From positions 965,401 to 1,029,400 of the forward strand of contig NZ_CP024081.1 in the NCBI RefSeq assembly GCF_003033885.1: 64,000 nt of DNA, given 5' to 3'. How positions within the stretch are numbered: the stretch's first letter is position 1; every line of letters starts with the position of its first letter. Positions 10,260 through 19,448 of this stretch are shown here, one piece after another. The translations under genes were made by a program, and so were the position numbers. The notes beneath the pieces are model-generated. The model did not search any database, had not been told where the DNA came from, and saw only the letters and a list, made by a program, of their open reading frames with translations. Origin of the DNA: Pseudomonas rhizophila (lineage in GTDB: Bacteria > Pseudomonadota > Gammaproteobacteria > Pseudomonadales > Pseudomonadaceae).

Positions 10260-10619
10260 TTACTCCAGGTGTTCAGGCTTCATCGGGTCGCCCGGCTTGA
10301 CGTCCAGTTGCTTGCGTACGTCTTCGAACATCTCGTCGTAGTACTTGTGCATCGAGCCGATGCTGGCGGTCTTGGGCAGGCCGTATTTCTGGGCGATGCG
10401 CGTGGCATGGCGGGCGAAGTCGAAGGCTTGGTCCTTGGCCAGGAAAAATTCTTCGTCCACGGGCTTGTCTTCAACGGTGCCATGCACCCGGAACGACATG
10501 CCCGTGCCCTCTTTTTTGTCCTGGTCGACCTTATAGTCGATGCACAGGTTATAGCTGAAATCATCCTTGTTCAGTGCATGGCGTTCCATGTGCAGGTGAC
10601 CGGGTTCGAACATGGCCAT
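10260..10619 (-). CDS. DUF5064 family protein, last gene of the arc cluster
   Basis: A 119-residue cytosolic protein (MAMFEPGHLHMERHALNKDDFSYN..., then MSFRVHGTVEDKPVDEEFFL). The N-terminal phrase is typical of the Pseudomonas-restricted DUF5064 family of unknown function. An AAGGAG sequence about eight bases before the ATG at 10619 fixes the start. It lies 64 bp after arcC on the same strand, with no terminator seen between, so it is probably the fifth cistron of the arginine deiminase operon. That suggests a link to anaerobic arginine use, not shown by sequence alone. Confidence 0.72.
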   Translation of the reverse strand: MAMFEPGHLHMERHALNKDDFSYNLCIDYKVDQDKKEGTGMSFRVHGTVEDKPVDEEFFLAKDQAFDFARHATRIAQKYGLPKTASIGSMHKYYDEMFEDVRKQLDVKPGDPMKPEHLE

Positions 10620-10683
10620 AAACGACTCTCCTTGGAAGGCGTGGGTGTAGGGCAGACCGTGAATCTGCCCCGCAAGTTTCCTG

Positions 10684-11613
10684 TTATCGATAAGCGATGC
10701 CAAGTTGGGCCGTGCTGATGCGGGTGCCGGCGGTGCCTTGGACGATCGCTTCGATGTCCGAGAGTGAGCCGATCACCGCGACCTTGCCAGTGTTGCGGGC
10801 AAATTCGCAGGCGGCCTGGACTTTCGGCCCCATGGAACCGGCGGCGAACCCCAGCTTGTCCATTTCATCGGGGTGGGCCTGGGCAATGGCTTTCTGGGTC
10901 GGCTTGCCGAAATCGACGAACGCGGCGTTGACATCGGTGGCAATCACCAACAGATCGCTTTCCAGTTGTTCAGCCAGCAGCGCCGAGCACAAGTCTTTGT
11001 CGATCACCGCTTCCACGCCCCGTAGCTTGCCGTCGGCGTCGTACATCGTCGGGATACCACCCCCGCCAGCGCAGATCACGATGCTGCCTTTTTCCAGCAG
11101 CCACTTGATCGGGCGGATTTCGAAGATGCGCTTGGGGCGAGGGCTGGCGACCACGCGGCGGAACTTGTCACCATCCGGGGCGATGGACCAGCCTTTTTCA
11201 GCCGCGAGTTTTTCCGCCTCAGCCTTTGTGTAGACCGGGCCAATGGGCTTGGTGGGGTTCTGGAAGCCTGGGTCGTTGGCGTCCACTTCGACCTGGGTCA
11301 ACAACGTGGCGAACGGCACTTCGAAGTCCAGCAGGTTGCCCAGTTCCTGTTCGATGATGTAACCGATCATGCCCTCGGTCTCGGCGCCGAGCACGTCCAG
11401 CGGATACGGCGAGACCGAGGTGTAGGCCGCGGCCTGCAGCGACAACAGGCCGACCTGGGGGCCATTGCCGTGGGCGATGACCAGCTCGTTGCCGGGGTGG
11501 ATTTTGGCGATCTGTTCGGTCGCCGTGCGGATGTTGCTGCGTTGGTTGTCGGCGGTCATGGGTTCACCCCGACGCAGAAGGGCGTTGCCGCCCAGGGCTA
11601 CGACGATGCGCAT
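10684..11613 (-). CDS. arcC: Carbamate kinase
   Basis: The last enzyme of the arginine deiminase pathway; it makes ATP and carbamate from carbamoyl phosphate and ADP. The 309-residue length fits the family (310). [19 protein letters not shown] is the amino-acid-kinase start, [10 protein letters not shown] the phosphate loop, and [11 protein letters not shown] and [11 protein letters not shown] the conserved carbamate kinase blocks. The ATG at 11613 has AGAGGA upstream. It follows arcB by 180 bp, a gap filled by a REPIN that could adjust its expression relative to arcA and arcB. Confidence 0.96.
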   Translation of the reverse strand: MRIVVALGGNALLRRGEPMTADNQRSNIRTATEQIAKIHPGNELVIAHGNGPQVGLLSLQAAAYTSVSPYPLDVLGAETEGMIGYIIEQELGNLLDFEVPFATLLTQVEVDANDPGFQNPTKPIGPVYTKAEAEKLAAEKGWSIAPDGDKFRRVVASPRPKRIFEIRPIKWLLEKGSIVICAGGGGIPTMYDADGKLRGVEAVIDKDLCSALLAEQLESDLLVIATDVNAAFVDFGKPTQKAIAQAHPDEMDKLGFAAGSMGPKVQAACEFARNTGKVAVIGSLSDIEAIVQGTAGTRISTAQLGIAYR

Positions 11614-11657
11614 AATGCTGTCCTCTGACAGAGAAATAATGGACGACTCGGCCCCCT

Positions 11658-11760
11658 TGTGGGAGCTGGCCTGTGGGAGCATGGCTTGCCCGCGATGGCA
11701 TCGCCTGGTCCATCAGCTACACCCAGGTGTCTGCATCGCGGGCAAGCCTTGCTCCCACAG
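11658..11760. repeat. REPIN between arcB and arcC
   Basis: Outer arms TGTGGGAGC and GCTCCCACA, with inner GCTTGCCCGCGATG matched by CATCGCGGGCAAGC, lie inside the arc operon. The left end carries an extra TGTGGGAGC copy. Confidence 0.8.
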
Positions 11761-11793
11761 TTCTGCTCCAGAACGCGCGAGTTGCCTGAGGTT

Positions 11794-12804
11794 CTAGATA
11801 TCCGCCAGCGCCGACACCAGGATCGCCTTGATGGTATGCATGCGGTTTTCCGCTTGCTCGAAGGCGATGTTGGCCGGGGATTCGAACACCTCCTCGGTCA
11901 CTTCCACGCCGTTGGCCAGGTTCGGATAGCGCGCGGCGATGTCCTTGCCGACCTTGGTTTCGCTGTTATGGAACGCCGGCAGGCAGTGCATGAATTTCAC
12001 CCGCGGGTTGCCCGAGGCCTTCATCATTTGCGCGTTGACCTGGTAGGGCAGCAGTTGCTCGATGCGCTCGTCCCAGGCTTCCACCGGCTCGCCCATGGAG
12101 ACCCAGATGTCAGTGTGGATGAAGTCCACACCCTTGACGGCTTCCTTCGGGTCCTCGGTGATGGTGATGCGTGCGCCGCTTTCGGCGGCGAAGGCCTGGC
12201 ACTGGTCGATGAAATCCTGGTGCGGCCACAGGGCCTTTGGCGCACCGATGCGTACGTCCATGCCCAGTTTGGCGCCGATCATCAGCAGCGAATTGCCCAT
12301 GTTATAGCGGGCATCGCCCAAGTAGGCGTAACTGATGTCGTGCAGCGGCTTGTCGCTGTGCTCGCGCATGGTCAGGGTGTCGGCGATCATTTGAGTGGGG
12401 TGGAATTCAGCGGTCAGGCCGTTGAACACCGGCACGCCGGCGAATTTGGCCAGCTCCTCGACGATCTCCTGCTCGAAGCCGCGATACTCGATGGCGTCGA
12501 ACATCCGTCCCAGCACCCGGGCGGTGTCTTTCATGCTTTCCTTGTGGCCGATCTGCGACGACACCGGGTCGATGTAGGTGACGTGGGCACCCTGGTCATG
12601 GGCCGCGACTTCGAAGGCGCAGCGGGTGCGGGTCGAGGTTTTCTCGAAGATCAGCGCGATGTTCTTGCCCTTGAGGTGCGGTTGTTCGGTGCCGGTGTAC
12701 TTGGCACGCTTGAGGTCGCGGGACAGGTCCAGCAGATAGTGCAGTTCGCGGTTGGTGTGGTGCATCAAGCTCAGCAGGCTGCGGTTGCGCATGTTGAAAG
12801 CCAT
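11794..12804 (-). CDS. arcB: Ornithine carbamoyltransferase, catabolic
   Basis: It converts citrulline and phosphate to ornithine and carbamoyl phosphate in the arginine deiminase pathway. The 336-residue length equals the catabolic P. aeruginosa enzyme. [13 protein letters not shown] holds the carbamoyl-phosphate STRT loop, [13 protein letters not shown] the ornithine/phosphate block, DIWVSMGEP the ornithine-binding segment and MHCLPAFH the catalytic Cys region. AAGGAGATCC precedes the ATG. The catabolic assignment rests on its place between arcA and arcC; an anabolic argF would be elsewhere. Confidence 0.96.
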   Translation of the reverse strand: MAFNMRNRSLLSLMHHTNRELHYLLDLSRDLKRAKYTGTEQPHLKGKNIALIFEKTSTRTRCAFEVAAHDQGAHVTYIDPVSSQIGHKESMKDTARVLGRMFDAIEYRGFEQEIVEELAKFAGVPVFNGLTAEFHPTQMIADTLTMREHSDKPLHDISYAYLGDARYNMGNSLLMIGAKLGMDVRIGAPKALWPHQDFIDQCQAFAAESGARITITEDPKEAVKGVDFIHTDIWVSMGEPVEAWDERIEQLLPYQVNAQMMKASGNPRVKFMHCLPAFHNSETKVGKDIAARYPNLANGVEVTEEVFESPANIAFEQAENRMHTIKAILVSALADI

Positions 12805-12875
12805 GATTTGGATCTCCTTGGGTTTCGGTTATCCCCTGGGCCGGTATTGGGTAAATACCGGCCCAGGCTCAAAGG

Positions 12876-14132
12876 TCAGTAGTCGATCGGGTCGCGAATG
12901 ATCGGGCAGGTCATGCAGTGACCACCGCCCCGGCCGCGGCCCAGTTCGCTGGCGCTGATGGTAATGACTTCCACCCCGGCCTTGCGCAGCAGGGTGTTGG
13001 TGTAGGTGTTGCGGTCGTAGCCGATCACCACGCCCGGTTCCAGGGCCACCACGTTATTGCCGTCGTCCCATTGTTCGCGTTCGGCGGCAAAGCTGTTGCC
13101 GCCGGTTTCCACCACCCGCAGCGCCGGCAGCTTGAGGGCCGTGGCGACGGTGTCGAGGAAGCTGCCTTCTTCGCGACGTATATCGATGCCGCCGGGCTTG
13201 CTCTCGTCTGGGCGCAGGGAGAAGGCGACGATCTGGCTCACCACTTCCGGGAAAACCGTCACCAGGTCGCGATCGCAGAAGCTGAACACGGTGTCCAGGT
13301 GCATGGCGGCGCGGGATTTCGGCAAGCCGGCGACGATCACCCGTTCCACGGCCTTGTGCTTGAACAGGTTCAGCGCCAGTTGACCGATGGCCTGGCGCGA
13401 CGAGCGTTCGCCCATGCCAATCAGCACGACGCCGTTGCCAATGGGCATCACGTCGCCGCCTTCGAGGGTCGCGTTGCCGTGATCCTGGTCCGGGTCGCCG
13501 TACCAGATCTGGAAGTCAGCCTGGGTGAACTCCGGGTGGAACTTGTAGATGGCGCTCGCCAGCAGGGTTTCCTGGCGGCGTGCCGGCCAGTACATCGGGT
13601 TCAGGGTCACGCCGCCGTAGATCCAGCAAGTGGTGTCGCGGGTGAACTGGGTGTTGGGCAGCGGCGGCAGGATGAAACTTGAGTGCCCGAGAAAGTCGCG
13701 GAACATCTGGATGGTTTTGCCGCCGAAGCTGTCCGGCAGGTCATCGGCCGAGACGCCGCCGATCAGGAATTCGGCGATATGGCGTGGCTCCAGGCTGCGC
13801 AGCCAGGAACCGACTTCATTCACCAGGCCCAGGCCCACCGAGTTGGCGGTGATCTTGCGCTGCAGGATCCAGTCCAGGGCTTCGGGGATGGCGACGATGT
13901 CGGTCAGCAGGTTGTGCATTTCCAGCACGTCGATGTCACGCTCGCGCATCTTGGTGACGAAATCGAAATGATCGCGCTTGGCCTGGTTGACCCAGATCAC
14001 GTCGTCGAAAAGCAGCTCGTCGCAGTTGTTCGGGGTCAGCCGCTGATGGGCCAGGCCTGGGGAACACACCATGACTTTACGTAATTTACCGGCTTCGGAA
14101 TGAACGCCGTATTTCACTTTTTCCGTGGTCAT
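12876..14132 (-). CDS. arcA: Arginine deiminase
   Basis: It hydrolyses L-arginine to citrulline and ammonia, the first step of the pathway. The 418-residue length matches P. aeruginosa ArcA. The guanidine-modifying fold is marked by [39 protein letters not shown] with its catalytic His, and [13 protein letters not shown] carrying the nucleophile Cys406. A strong GGAGG lies before the ATG. It follows arcD by 31 bp and precedes arcB by 71 bp, so the genes form one transcription unit. Confidence 0.97.
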   Translation of the reverse strand: MTTEKVKYGVHSEAGKLRKVMVCSPGLAHQRLTPNNCDELLFDDVIWVNQAKRDHFDFVTKMRERDIDVLEMHNLLTDIVAIPEALDWILQRKITANSVGLGLVNEVGSWLRSLEPRHIAEFLIGGVSADDLPDSFGGKTIQMFRDFLGHSSFILPPLPNTQFTRDTTCWIYGGVTLNPMYWPARRQETLLASAIYKFHPEFTQADFQIWYGDPDQDHGNATLEGGDVMPIGNGVVLIGMGERSSRQAIGQLALNLFKHKAVERVIVAGLPKSRAAMHLDTVFSFCDRDLVTVFPEVVSQIVAFSLRPDESKPGGIDIRREEGSFLDTVATALKLPALRVVETGGNSFAAEREQWDDGNNVVALEPGVVIGYDRNTYTNTLLRKAGVEVITISASELGRGRGGGHCMTCPIIRDPIDY

Positions 14133-14163
14133 TACAAATCCTCCAGTTAAGACAATCAGCCAG

Positions 14164-15591
14164 CTACAAGGTCAGGAAGCCGTCGTAGAGCCCATAGGCG
14201 GCCACCAGGGCGCCTGCGATCACTGCGGCGAAAATCAGCTTCTCGACAGAGGTGAAAATCGGTTTGCCCAGCTCGCGCTTGGCCTTGGCGAACAGGATCG
14301 CGCCGGGGGCGTAGAGCAGGGCGGAGAGCAGCAGGTATTTGATCCCGCCGGCATACAGCAGCCACACCGCGTAGATCAGGGCGATAGCCGCCACGGTCAG
14401 ATCCTTGCGGCGGTCGGCCAGGGCGTTTTCGTAGGTCTCGCCGCGTACCGCCAACAGCACGGCGTAAGCCGCCGACCACAGGTAGGGCACCAGGATCATC
14501 GAGGTGGCGAGGTAGATCAGTGACAGGTAAGTGCTGGCCGAGAACAAAGTGATGATCAGGAACAGCTGGACCATCGCATTGGTCAGCCACAGGGCGTTGG
14601 CCGGTACGTGGTTGGCGTTCTCCCGGCGCAGGAACTCGGGCATGGTGTGGTCCTTGGCCGCAGCGAACATGATCTCGGCGCACAGCAGCACCCAGGACAG
14701 CAGGGCACCGAGCAGCGAGATGATCAGGCCGACGCTGATCAGTACCGCGCCCCAATGGCCGACGACGTGCTCCAGCACGGCGGCCATGGACGGGTTCTGC
14801 AACTTTGCAAGTTCAGGCTGGGTCATGATGCCCAGGGACAGCACGTTCACCAGTACCAGGAACAGCAGCACGGTGATGAAACCGATCACGGTCGCCTTGC
14901 CTACGTCTGTGCGTTTCTCGGCACGGGCGGAAAATATGCTTGCCCCTTCAATGCCGATGAACACCCACACGGTGACCAGCATCATGTTGCGCACCTGATT
15001 CATCACGCTGCCCAGGTCCGGGTTCTTCAAGCCCCAGATATCGGCGGTGAAGATATCGAGCCTGAAGGCGAACACCGCGATCAGCACGAACAGCAACAGC
15101 GGCACCACCTTGGCGATGGTGGTCACCAAGTTGATGAACGCCGCTTCTCTGATGCCCCGCAGGACCAGCCAATGCACCGCCCAGAGCAGCACTGATGCAC
15201 CGATCACCGCCGCGACGGTATTACCCTCGCCAAACACCGGGAAGAAGTAGCCCAGGGTGCTGAACAACAGCACGAAGTAACCGACGTTGCCCAGCCAGGC
15301 GCTGATCCAGTAACCCCAGGCCGAGGAGAAGCCCATGTAGTCACCGAACCCGGCCTTGGCATAGGCATATACACCGCCGTCCAGATCGGGTTTACGGTTG
15401 GCCAGGGTCTGGAATACGAAAGCCAGGGTCAGCATGCCGACGGCGGTAATGGCCCAGCCGATGAGCACGGCGCCGACATCGGCACTGGCCGCCATATTTT
15501 GCGGCAAGGAAAAGATTCCGCCGCCGATCATCGAACCGACGACCAGGGCGACCAGTGCACCCAATCGAAGTTTTGCGGGGGTATCAGACAT
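14164..15591 (-). CDS. arcD: Arginine/ornithine antiporter
   Basis: A 475-residue APC-superfamily inner-membrane exchanger with about 12-13 helices that imports arginine for ornithine and drives the deiminase pathway. [21 protein letters not shown] is the family start, followed by [17 protein letters not shown] and [18 protein letters not shown]. The ATG at 15591 ([11 protein letters not shown]) has GGAG upstream; an earlier in-frame start lacks support. It is the first gene of arcDABC, read from an Anr-like box 62-76 bp upstream. Its closest relative in the window is the divergent paralogue at 15987. Confidence 0.93.
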   Translation of the reverse strand: MSDTPAKLRLGALVALVVGSMIGGGIFSLPQNMAASADVGAVLIGWAITAVGMLTLAFVFQTLANRKPDLDGGVYAYAKAGFGDYMGFSSAWGYWISAWLGNVGYFVLLFSTLGYFFPVFGEGNTVAAVIGASVLLWAVHWLVLRGIREAAFINLVTTIAKVVPLLLFVLIAVFAFRLDIFTADIWGLKNPDLGSVMNQVRNMMLVTVWVFIGIEGASIFSARAEKRTDVGKATVIGFITVLLFLVLVNVLSLGIMTQPELAKLQNPSMAAVLEHVVGHWGAVLISVGLIISLLGALLSWVLLCAEIMFAAAKDHTMPEFLRRENANHVPANALWLTNAMVQLFLIITLFSASTYLSLIYLATSMILVPYLWSAAYAVLLAVRGETYENALADRRKDLTVAAIALIYAVWLLYAGGIKYLLLSALLYAPGAILFAKAKRELGKPIFTSVEKLIFAAVIAGALVAAYGLYDGFLTL

Positions 15592-15653
15592 TTGCGAGAC
15601 TCCAGCGCAGGAGAAGAGAATCAACAGACTAAGTCGATTTGAAAGTTGAATAG

Positions 15654-15667
15654 CTGATCTGGATCAG
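15654..15667 (-). promoter_or_regulatory. Anr/FNR-type box of the arc operon
   Basis: CTGATCTGGATCAG matches the TTGAT-N4-ATCAA consensus in eight of ten defined positions. Its centre lies about 69 bp before the arcD start. If it works at -41.5, as Anr sites usually do, a TAGTCT at 15626-15631 would serve as the -10 box. Confidence 0.7.
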
Positions 15668-15865
15668 TGCATGACAACATTCCATTGTTAATGAAGGCGT
15701 TAACGGCGTCCGTAGGCGTCTGTAGTTGTGCGAAAGGCCCACTCTATGGGGCGTTCGGCAGGGGAATATAAAGTTTCCTTCCCTCGGGATTATTCACGCT
15801 AGTTGATTTTCAATGAGTCGCAACTATTTTGTAGGCTGCTGACATGACAAAAATAATCTTGCCAC

Positions 15866-15973
15866 ATGGACTTTTTAATTGATGCCATTGGACAATGGTC
15901 GGTCCATAAGTATTTGGACTTTTCGTGGATGGCGTTATTCAAAAACGTTATGTCGCTTTATTTACTTATTTAA
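15866..15973 (+). CDS. Possible 35-residue leader peptide before the second arcD
   Basis: The frame encodes MDFLIDAIGQWSVHKYLDFS followed by a hydrophobic end and stops with TAA 13 bp before the second arcD start. It has no good ribosome site and no family resemblance. It might be a leader peptide or small membrane protein, or simply chance; I list it only because of its position. Confidence 0.2.
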   Translation: MDFLIDAIGQWSVHKYLDFSWMALFKNVMSLYLLI

Positions 15974-15986
15974 ATAGTGAGAGAAC

Positions 15987-17414
15987 ATGCCGCAGCCCAT
16001 CGAAAAGTTACCCCTCGGCGCCCTGATCGCATTGGTGGTGGGGTCGATGATCGGTGGAGGGATCTTTTCCCTGCCGCAAAACATGGCGGCTCGGGCGGAT
16101 GTCGGAGCGGTGCTCATTGGCTGGGCCATTACCGCCGTCGGCATGCTGACCCTGGCCTTTGTGTTCCAGACCCTGGTCAATCGCAAGCCGGAACTGGACT
16201 CGGGCGTGTATGCCTATGCCAAGGCCGGGTTCGGTGACTACATGGGTTTTTCGTCCGCCTGGGGGTACTGGATCAGCGCCTGGATGGGCAACGTCGGTTA
16301 CTTCGTGCTGCTGTTCAGTACCTTGGGCTATTTCTTCCCGGTGTTCGGCCAAGGCAATACGCCGGTGGCCATCGGCTGTGCATCGTTGCTGCTGTGGGCG
16401 GTGCATTTCCTGGTGCTGCGGGGCATCAGAGAAGCGGCGTTCATCAACCTGGTGACCACCGTGGCCAAGATCGTGCCGCTGTTGATGTTCGTTGTAATGG
16501 CCGGGGTGGCCTTCGAGGCCGAGATTTTCACCCGCGATATCTGGGGCACACTGAGCCCGGACCTGGGCAGTGTGATGGACCAGGTCCGGCACATGATGCT
16601 GGTCACGGTGTTCGTGTTCATCGGTATCGAAGGCGCCAGTGTGTATTCGGCGCGGGCAGAAAAACGCGCGGACGTAGGGCGTGCGACAGTGATCGGATTC
16701 CTCGGGGTGTTGGCGTTGCTGGTGCTGGTGAATGTGCTGTCCCTGGGGGTCATGAGCCAGCCTGAACTGGCGCAGTTGCAGAACCCATCCTTGGCCGGCG
16801 TCCTGGAGCATATCGTCGGGCCGTGGGGCGCGTTGCTGATCAGTGTGGGACTGGCGGTGTCACTGCTCGGCGCGCTGCTGTCCTGGGCGTTGTTGTGCGC
16901 GGAAATTCTTTACGCCACCGCCCGGGACAAGACCATGCCGGCGTTCCTGACCAGGGAAAACGCCAACCATGCGCCGGTCAATGCGCTGTGGCTGACCAAT
17001 GGCATGATCCAGCTGTTTTTGTTGATCACGCTGTTTTCCGCCGGTACCTACACCAGCCTGATCTATCTCGCCTCGTCGATGATTCTGGTGCCGTATCTGT
17101 GGTCGGCAGCCTATGCGGTGCTGCTGTGCGCCCGTGGGGAAACCTATGAACAGGCCTCGGCTCGGCGCATGAAAGACCTGTGCATCGGTGGCGTTGCCCT
17201 GTGCTACGCGGTGTGGTTGTTGTATGCCGGTGGCGTGAAATACCTGCTGTTGTCGGCGCTGTTGTATGCGCCCGGGGTGATCCTGTTCGCCCAGGCCAAG
17301 CGAGAGCAGGGGCAGCCCTTGTTCACTCACGTTGAGAAGGGGGTCTTTGCCTGTGTGATGGCCGGGGCGGGCATGGCGGCTTATGGGTTGTACAGTGGGT
17401 TTTTGGCGCTTTGA
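15987..17414 (+). CDS. Second arginine/ornithine antiporter, ArcD paralogue
   Basis: 475 residues, the same length as ArcD and nearly colinear with it: [61 protein letters not shown], and ENANHAPVNALWLTNGMIQ compared with [19 protein letters not shown]. It is an APC-type inner-membrane exchanger, presumably for arginine, ornithine or a related amino acid. It is transcribed away from arcDABC, so it arose by an inverted duplication or was moved there. GAGAG precedes the ATG. No enzyme gene follows; a hairpin and the convergent CoA-transferase gene end the unit. Confidence 0.88.
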   Translation: MPQPIEKLPLGALIALVVGSMIGGGIFSLPQNMAARADVGAVLIGWAITAVGMLTLAFVFQTLVNRKPELDSGVYAYAKAGFGDYMGFSSAWGYWISAWMGNVGYFVLLFSTLGYFFPVFGQGNTPVAIGCASLLLWAVHFLVLRGIREAAFINLVTTVAKIVPLLMFVVMAGVAFEAEIFTRDIWGTLSPDLGSVMDQVRHMMLVTVFVFIGIEGASVYSARAEKRADVGRATVIGFLGVLALLVLVNVLSLGVMSQPELAQLQNPSLAGVLEHIVGPWGALLISVGLAVSLLGALLSWALLCAEILYATARDKTMPAFLTRENANHAPVNALWLTNGMIQLFLLITLFSAGTYTSLIYLASSMILVPYLWSAAYAVLLCARGETYEQASARRMKDLCIGGVALCYAVWLLYAGGVKYLLLSALLYAPGVILFAQAKREQGQPLFTHVEKGVFACVMAGAGMAAYGLYSGFLAL

Positions 17415-17450
17415 GGCGAAGGTCAGCTTTTTGGGGGCGTTGAGGGATTT

Positions 17451-17477
17451 ATGTGGGAGCAAGTCTTGCTCCCACAT
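17451..17477. repeat. Short REP hairpin
   Basis: ATGTGGGAGCAAG and CTTGCTCCCACAT form a tight stem-loop 36 bp after the second arcD stop. It may act as a bidirectional transcription end or be a solitary REP remnant. Confidence 0.6.
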
Positions 17478-17504
17478 AAATCCCCTCGCCACAACGGACG
17501 GTCG

Positions 17505-18851
17505 TCACCACCGGGCCCGATGCGCGCCCAACTCCGCCGCCGGCAAGGTCCATTGCAGTGGTGTTCCGGTGATTTTCAAGGGCACCTGCAGGCGATGGGC
17601 CGGTCCCCACGGCGTCTGTTCGACCACCAGTCCCTGATCATCCTCGGCCTCGGCCCGCAATGAGGTCGGATCCCCCGCGCCACGTTCGATTAACAGCTTC
17701 GCCGTGCGCGCCAGTGACAAGCGTGCCGAGCCGCCCTGGCCGCTCATCAATCGTCGGGACAGCAACACAATCGCGCTGGCGGCCATCAGGTATCCGGTGC
17801 CGTGGTCCAGGGCCTGCACCGGCAGCGGGGTTGGCTTGTCTGTGTGTTTCCAGCCCATGCCGGCTTCGGCGATGCCGCTGCTCATTTGCACCAGGCTGTC
17901 GAAGCCGCGCCGGTTCTGCCAGGGGCCGCTCCAGCCGTAGGCGTTGAGGCTGACATCGATCAGACCAGGGGCGATTCGCTGGCGTTGTTCGGCACCGTAG
18001 CCCAAACGTTCCAGGGCGTCGGCGCGGTAGCCATGCAGGAGGATGTCGGTGTCCTTGAGCAGAGCCTCGAAAGCCACGCGATCTTCAGCTCGGTGCAAAT
18101 CCAGGCGGGCGCAGCGTTTGCCGAGGGTGACTTCCGGCACCACGCCGGGCTCGTTCCAGCTCGGTGGGTCGATGCGCAGCACGTCGGCTCCCAGGCCTGC
18201 GAGGAAACGGCTAGCGATAGGGCCTGCCAGGACGCGGGTCAGATCCAGTACCTTGAGGCCCGCCAGTGGCTGGGTCACGGAGCCGAGCCAAGGCTTGCGC
18301 TGCTCTCCAGTCGTGTCACTCAGGTGCACCAGCGGCTCGGCATTGACTGCCAGGCCTTGAGGGTGGGTTTGCCACGCTTGCCATGAACGCATCTCGGCGG
18401 CGCAACCGCCCGCCTCGACCACCGCCTGCTCCAGCTCGGCCTTGTTCCAGCGGGCCACCCTGGCCGCCATGTCGGCGCGGTCGGTGCAGGTGCCGAGGAC
18501 TTTTTCCGCGGCAAGGCGATGATGCGGCGCATTGGTGTGCAGGCGAATCCAGCCGTCGGTGGTTGGGTAGTCGCCGGCTACCGGATCCCACATCGGCGGT
18601 ACGCTCCAGCCGATGGGGCGCAGGGAGGTGGAGAACCAGAACGACGCCAGCCGTCGGTCGACCTCCAGGGCCGGCAGACGGCCGGTTTGCTGGTGGATGA
18701 GCTCGGCGGCGGCTTGGCCGGCTGCGGCAATACTGGCGCAGGCCAGCTCCGTGACGGCGAACGCCGACGGCAGGGCACCGACGCCGGTGAAGGTGATCGG
18801 GGTCGTGGGCAAACCAAGCGCGGCTTGCATGGACGTGAGCAGATCTGACAT
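17505..18851 (-). CDS. Family III CoA-transferase (CaiB/BaiF-like) with apparently permuted domain order
   Basis: A 448-residue protein of the CaiB/BaiF family, whose members move CoA between carboxylic acids or racemise acyl-CoAs. The normal N-terminal signature, LAGLKVLDLTRVLAGPIASR, appears only at about residues 196-215. It is followed by LGADVLRIDPP, then GFDSLVQMSSGIAEAG with Asp318 as the likely catalytic Asp. The first 170 residues look like the middle and C-terminal part of such an enzyme (DGWIRLHTNAPHHRLAAEKV, AAEMRSWQAWQTHPQG). The chain therefore reads as C-half then N-half. The reaction and substrate are unknown. It lies 28 bp before the start of nothing else on its strand; the DUF454 gene upstream may share its promoter. 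Confidence 0.82.
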   Translation of the reverse strand: MSDLLTSMQAALGLPTTPITFTGVGALPSAFAVTELACASIAAAGQAAAELIHQQTGRLPALEVDRRLASFWFSTSLRPIGWSVPPMWDPVAGDYPTTDGWIRLHTNAPHHRLAAEKVLGTCTDRADMAARVARWNKAELEQAVVEAGGCAAEMRSWQAWQTHPQGLAVNAEPLVHLSDTTGEQRKPWLGSVTQPLAGLKVLDLTRVLAGPIASRFLAGLGADVLRIDPPSWNEPGVVPEVTLGKRCARLDLHRAEDRVAFEALLKDTDILLHGYRADALERLGYGAEQRQRIAPGLIDVSLNAYGWSGPWQNRRGFDSLVQMSSGIAEAGMGWKHTDKPTPLPVQALDHGTGYLMAASAIVLLSRRLMSGQGGSARLSLARTAKLLIERGAGDPTSLRAEAEDDQGLVVEQTPWGPAHRLQVPLKITGTPLQWTLPAAELGAHRARW

Positions 18852-18878
18852 CGAAAGCCCTCCGGAACGAGAGGGCGA

Positions 18879-19313
18879 TCATAGTTCAAAATCGCGTTGG
18901 GGGCCGCTTTGCGGCCCAGCGGGAGCAAGCTCCCGCACTTGTTCCGGGCGGAACCAGATCCACAGGTTACCCAGGACCATGCCGGCCAAGGCCAGATACA
19001 CCGGCCAGCCGTGGTCGAGCATCACCAGCATCAGCCCGGCGCAGAACAGCATGCTGGCGGTGGCACCGACCTTGGTCCGGCGCGGGATGACCTTGCCGTT
19101 GCGCCAGTTGTGCAGCATCGGCCCGAACAGCCGGTGATTTTCCAGCCAGGCGCTCAGTCGCGGTGAACTGCGGGTGGCGGCCCAGGCTGCCAACAGGATG
19201 AACTCGGTGGTCGGCAGGCCGGGCACGACGATGGCGACCAGGCCGATGGCCAGGCTGGTGTAGGCGAGCAGGGCGAAGAGTAGTTGGGCGGTTTTCGAGG
19301 CTGGACAGTTCAT
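18879..19313 (-). CDS. DUF454 (YbaN-family) inner-membrane protein
   Basis: 144 residues. LLFALLAYTSLAIGLVAIVVPGLPTTEFILLAAW holds the first helix and the conserved VPGLPTTEFILLA signature. It continues with ATRSSPRLSAWLENHRLFGPML and WRNGKVIPRRTK, then two more helices. This is the YbaN/DUF454 pattern; the function is unknown. It lies just upstream of the CoA-transferase gene on the same strand with a 27-bp gap, so the two may form an operon, although no functional link is evident. A small gap and a REPIN separate it from the heme oxygenase gene's 3' end. Confidence 0.82.
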   Translation of the reverse strand: MNCPASKTAQLLFALLAYTSLAIGLVAIVVPGLPTTEFILLAAWAATRSSPRLSAWLENHRLFGPMLHNWRNGKVIPRRTKVGATASMLFCAGLMLVMLDHGWPVYLALAGMVLGNLWIWFRPEQVRELAPAGPQSGPQRDFEL

Positions 19314-19341
19314 GAACTTCTTTCAGGCCTACGCATTTCCT

Positions 19342-19431
19342 TGTGGGAGCGAGCCTGCTCGCGATAGCTGTGTGCCAGGCGCCATCATTGGAGGCTGACA
19401 CACAGCTATCGCGAGCAGGCTCGCTCCCACA
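19342..19431. repeat. REPIN
   Basis: Arms TGTGGGAGCGAGCCTGCTCG and CGAGCAGGCTCGCTCCCACA are extended inward by CGATAGCTGTGTG and CACACAGCTATCG, giving unusually long perfect pairing. Confidence 0.9.
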
Positions 19432-19448
19432 GGCAGTGGTGGTGAATT

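Larger units (their letters stand above)
15592..15986. other. 395-bp divergent region between the two arcD genes
   Basis: The region holds an Anr/FNR-like box (15654-15667), a palindrome CCATTG-GA-CAATGG (15885-15898) and a possible 35-codon leader frame (15866-15973). It is clearly more AT-rich than the flanking genes in its right half, as expected for promoter DNA. Confidence 0.6.

Noticed and set aside
14164..17414. Recent transposon-borne duplication of arcD
   Set aside because: No terminal repeats, transposase or target duplications are seen, and the copies differ at many codons.
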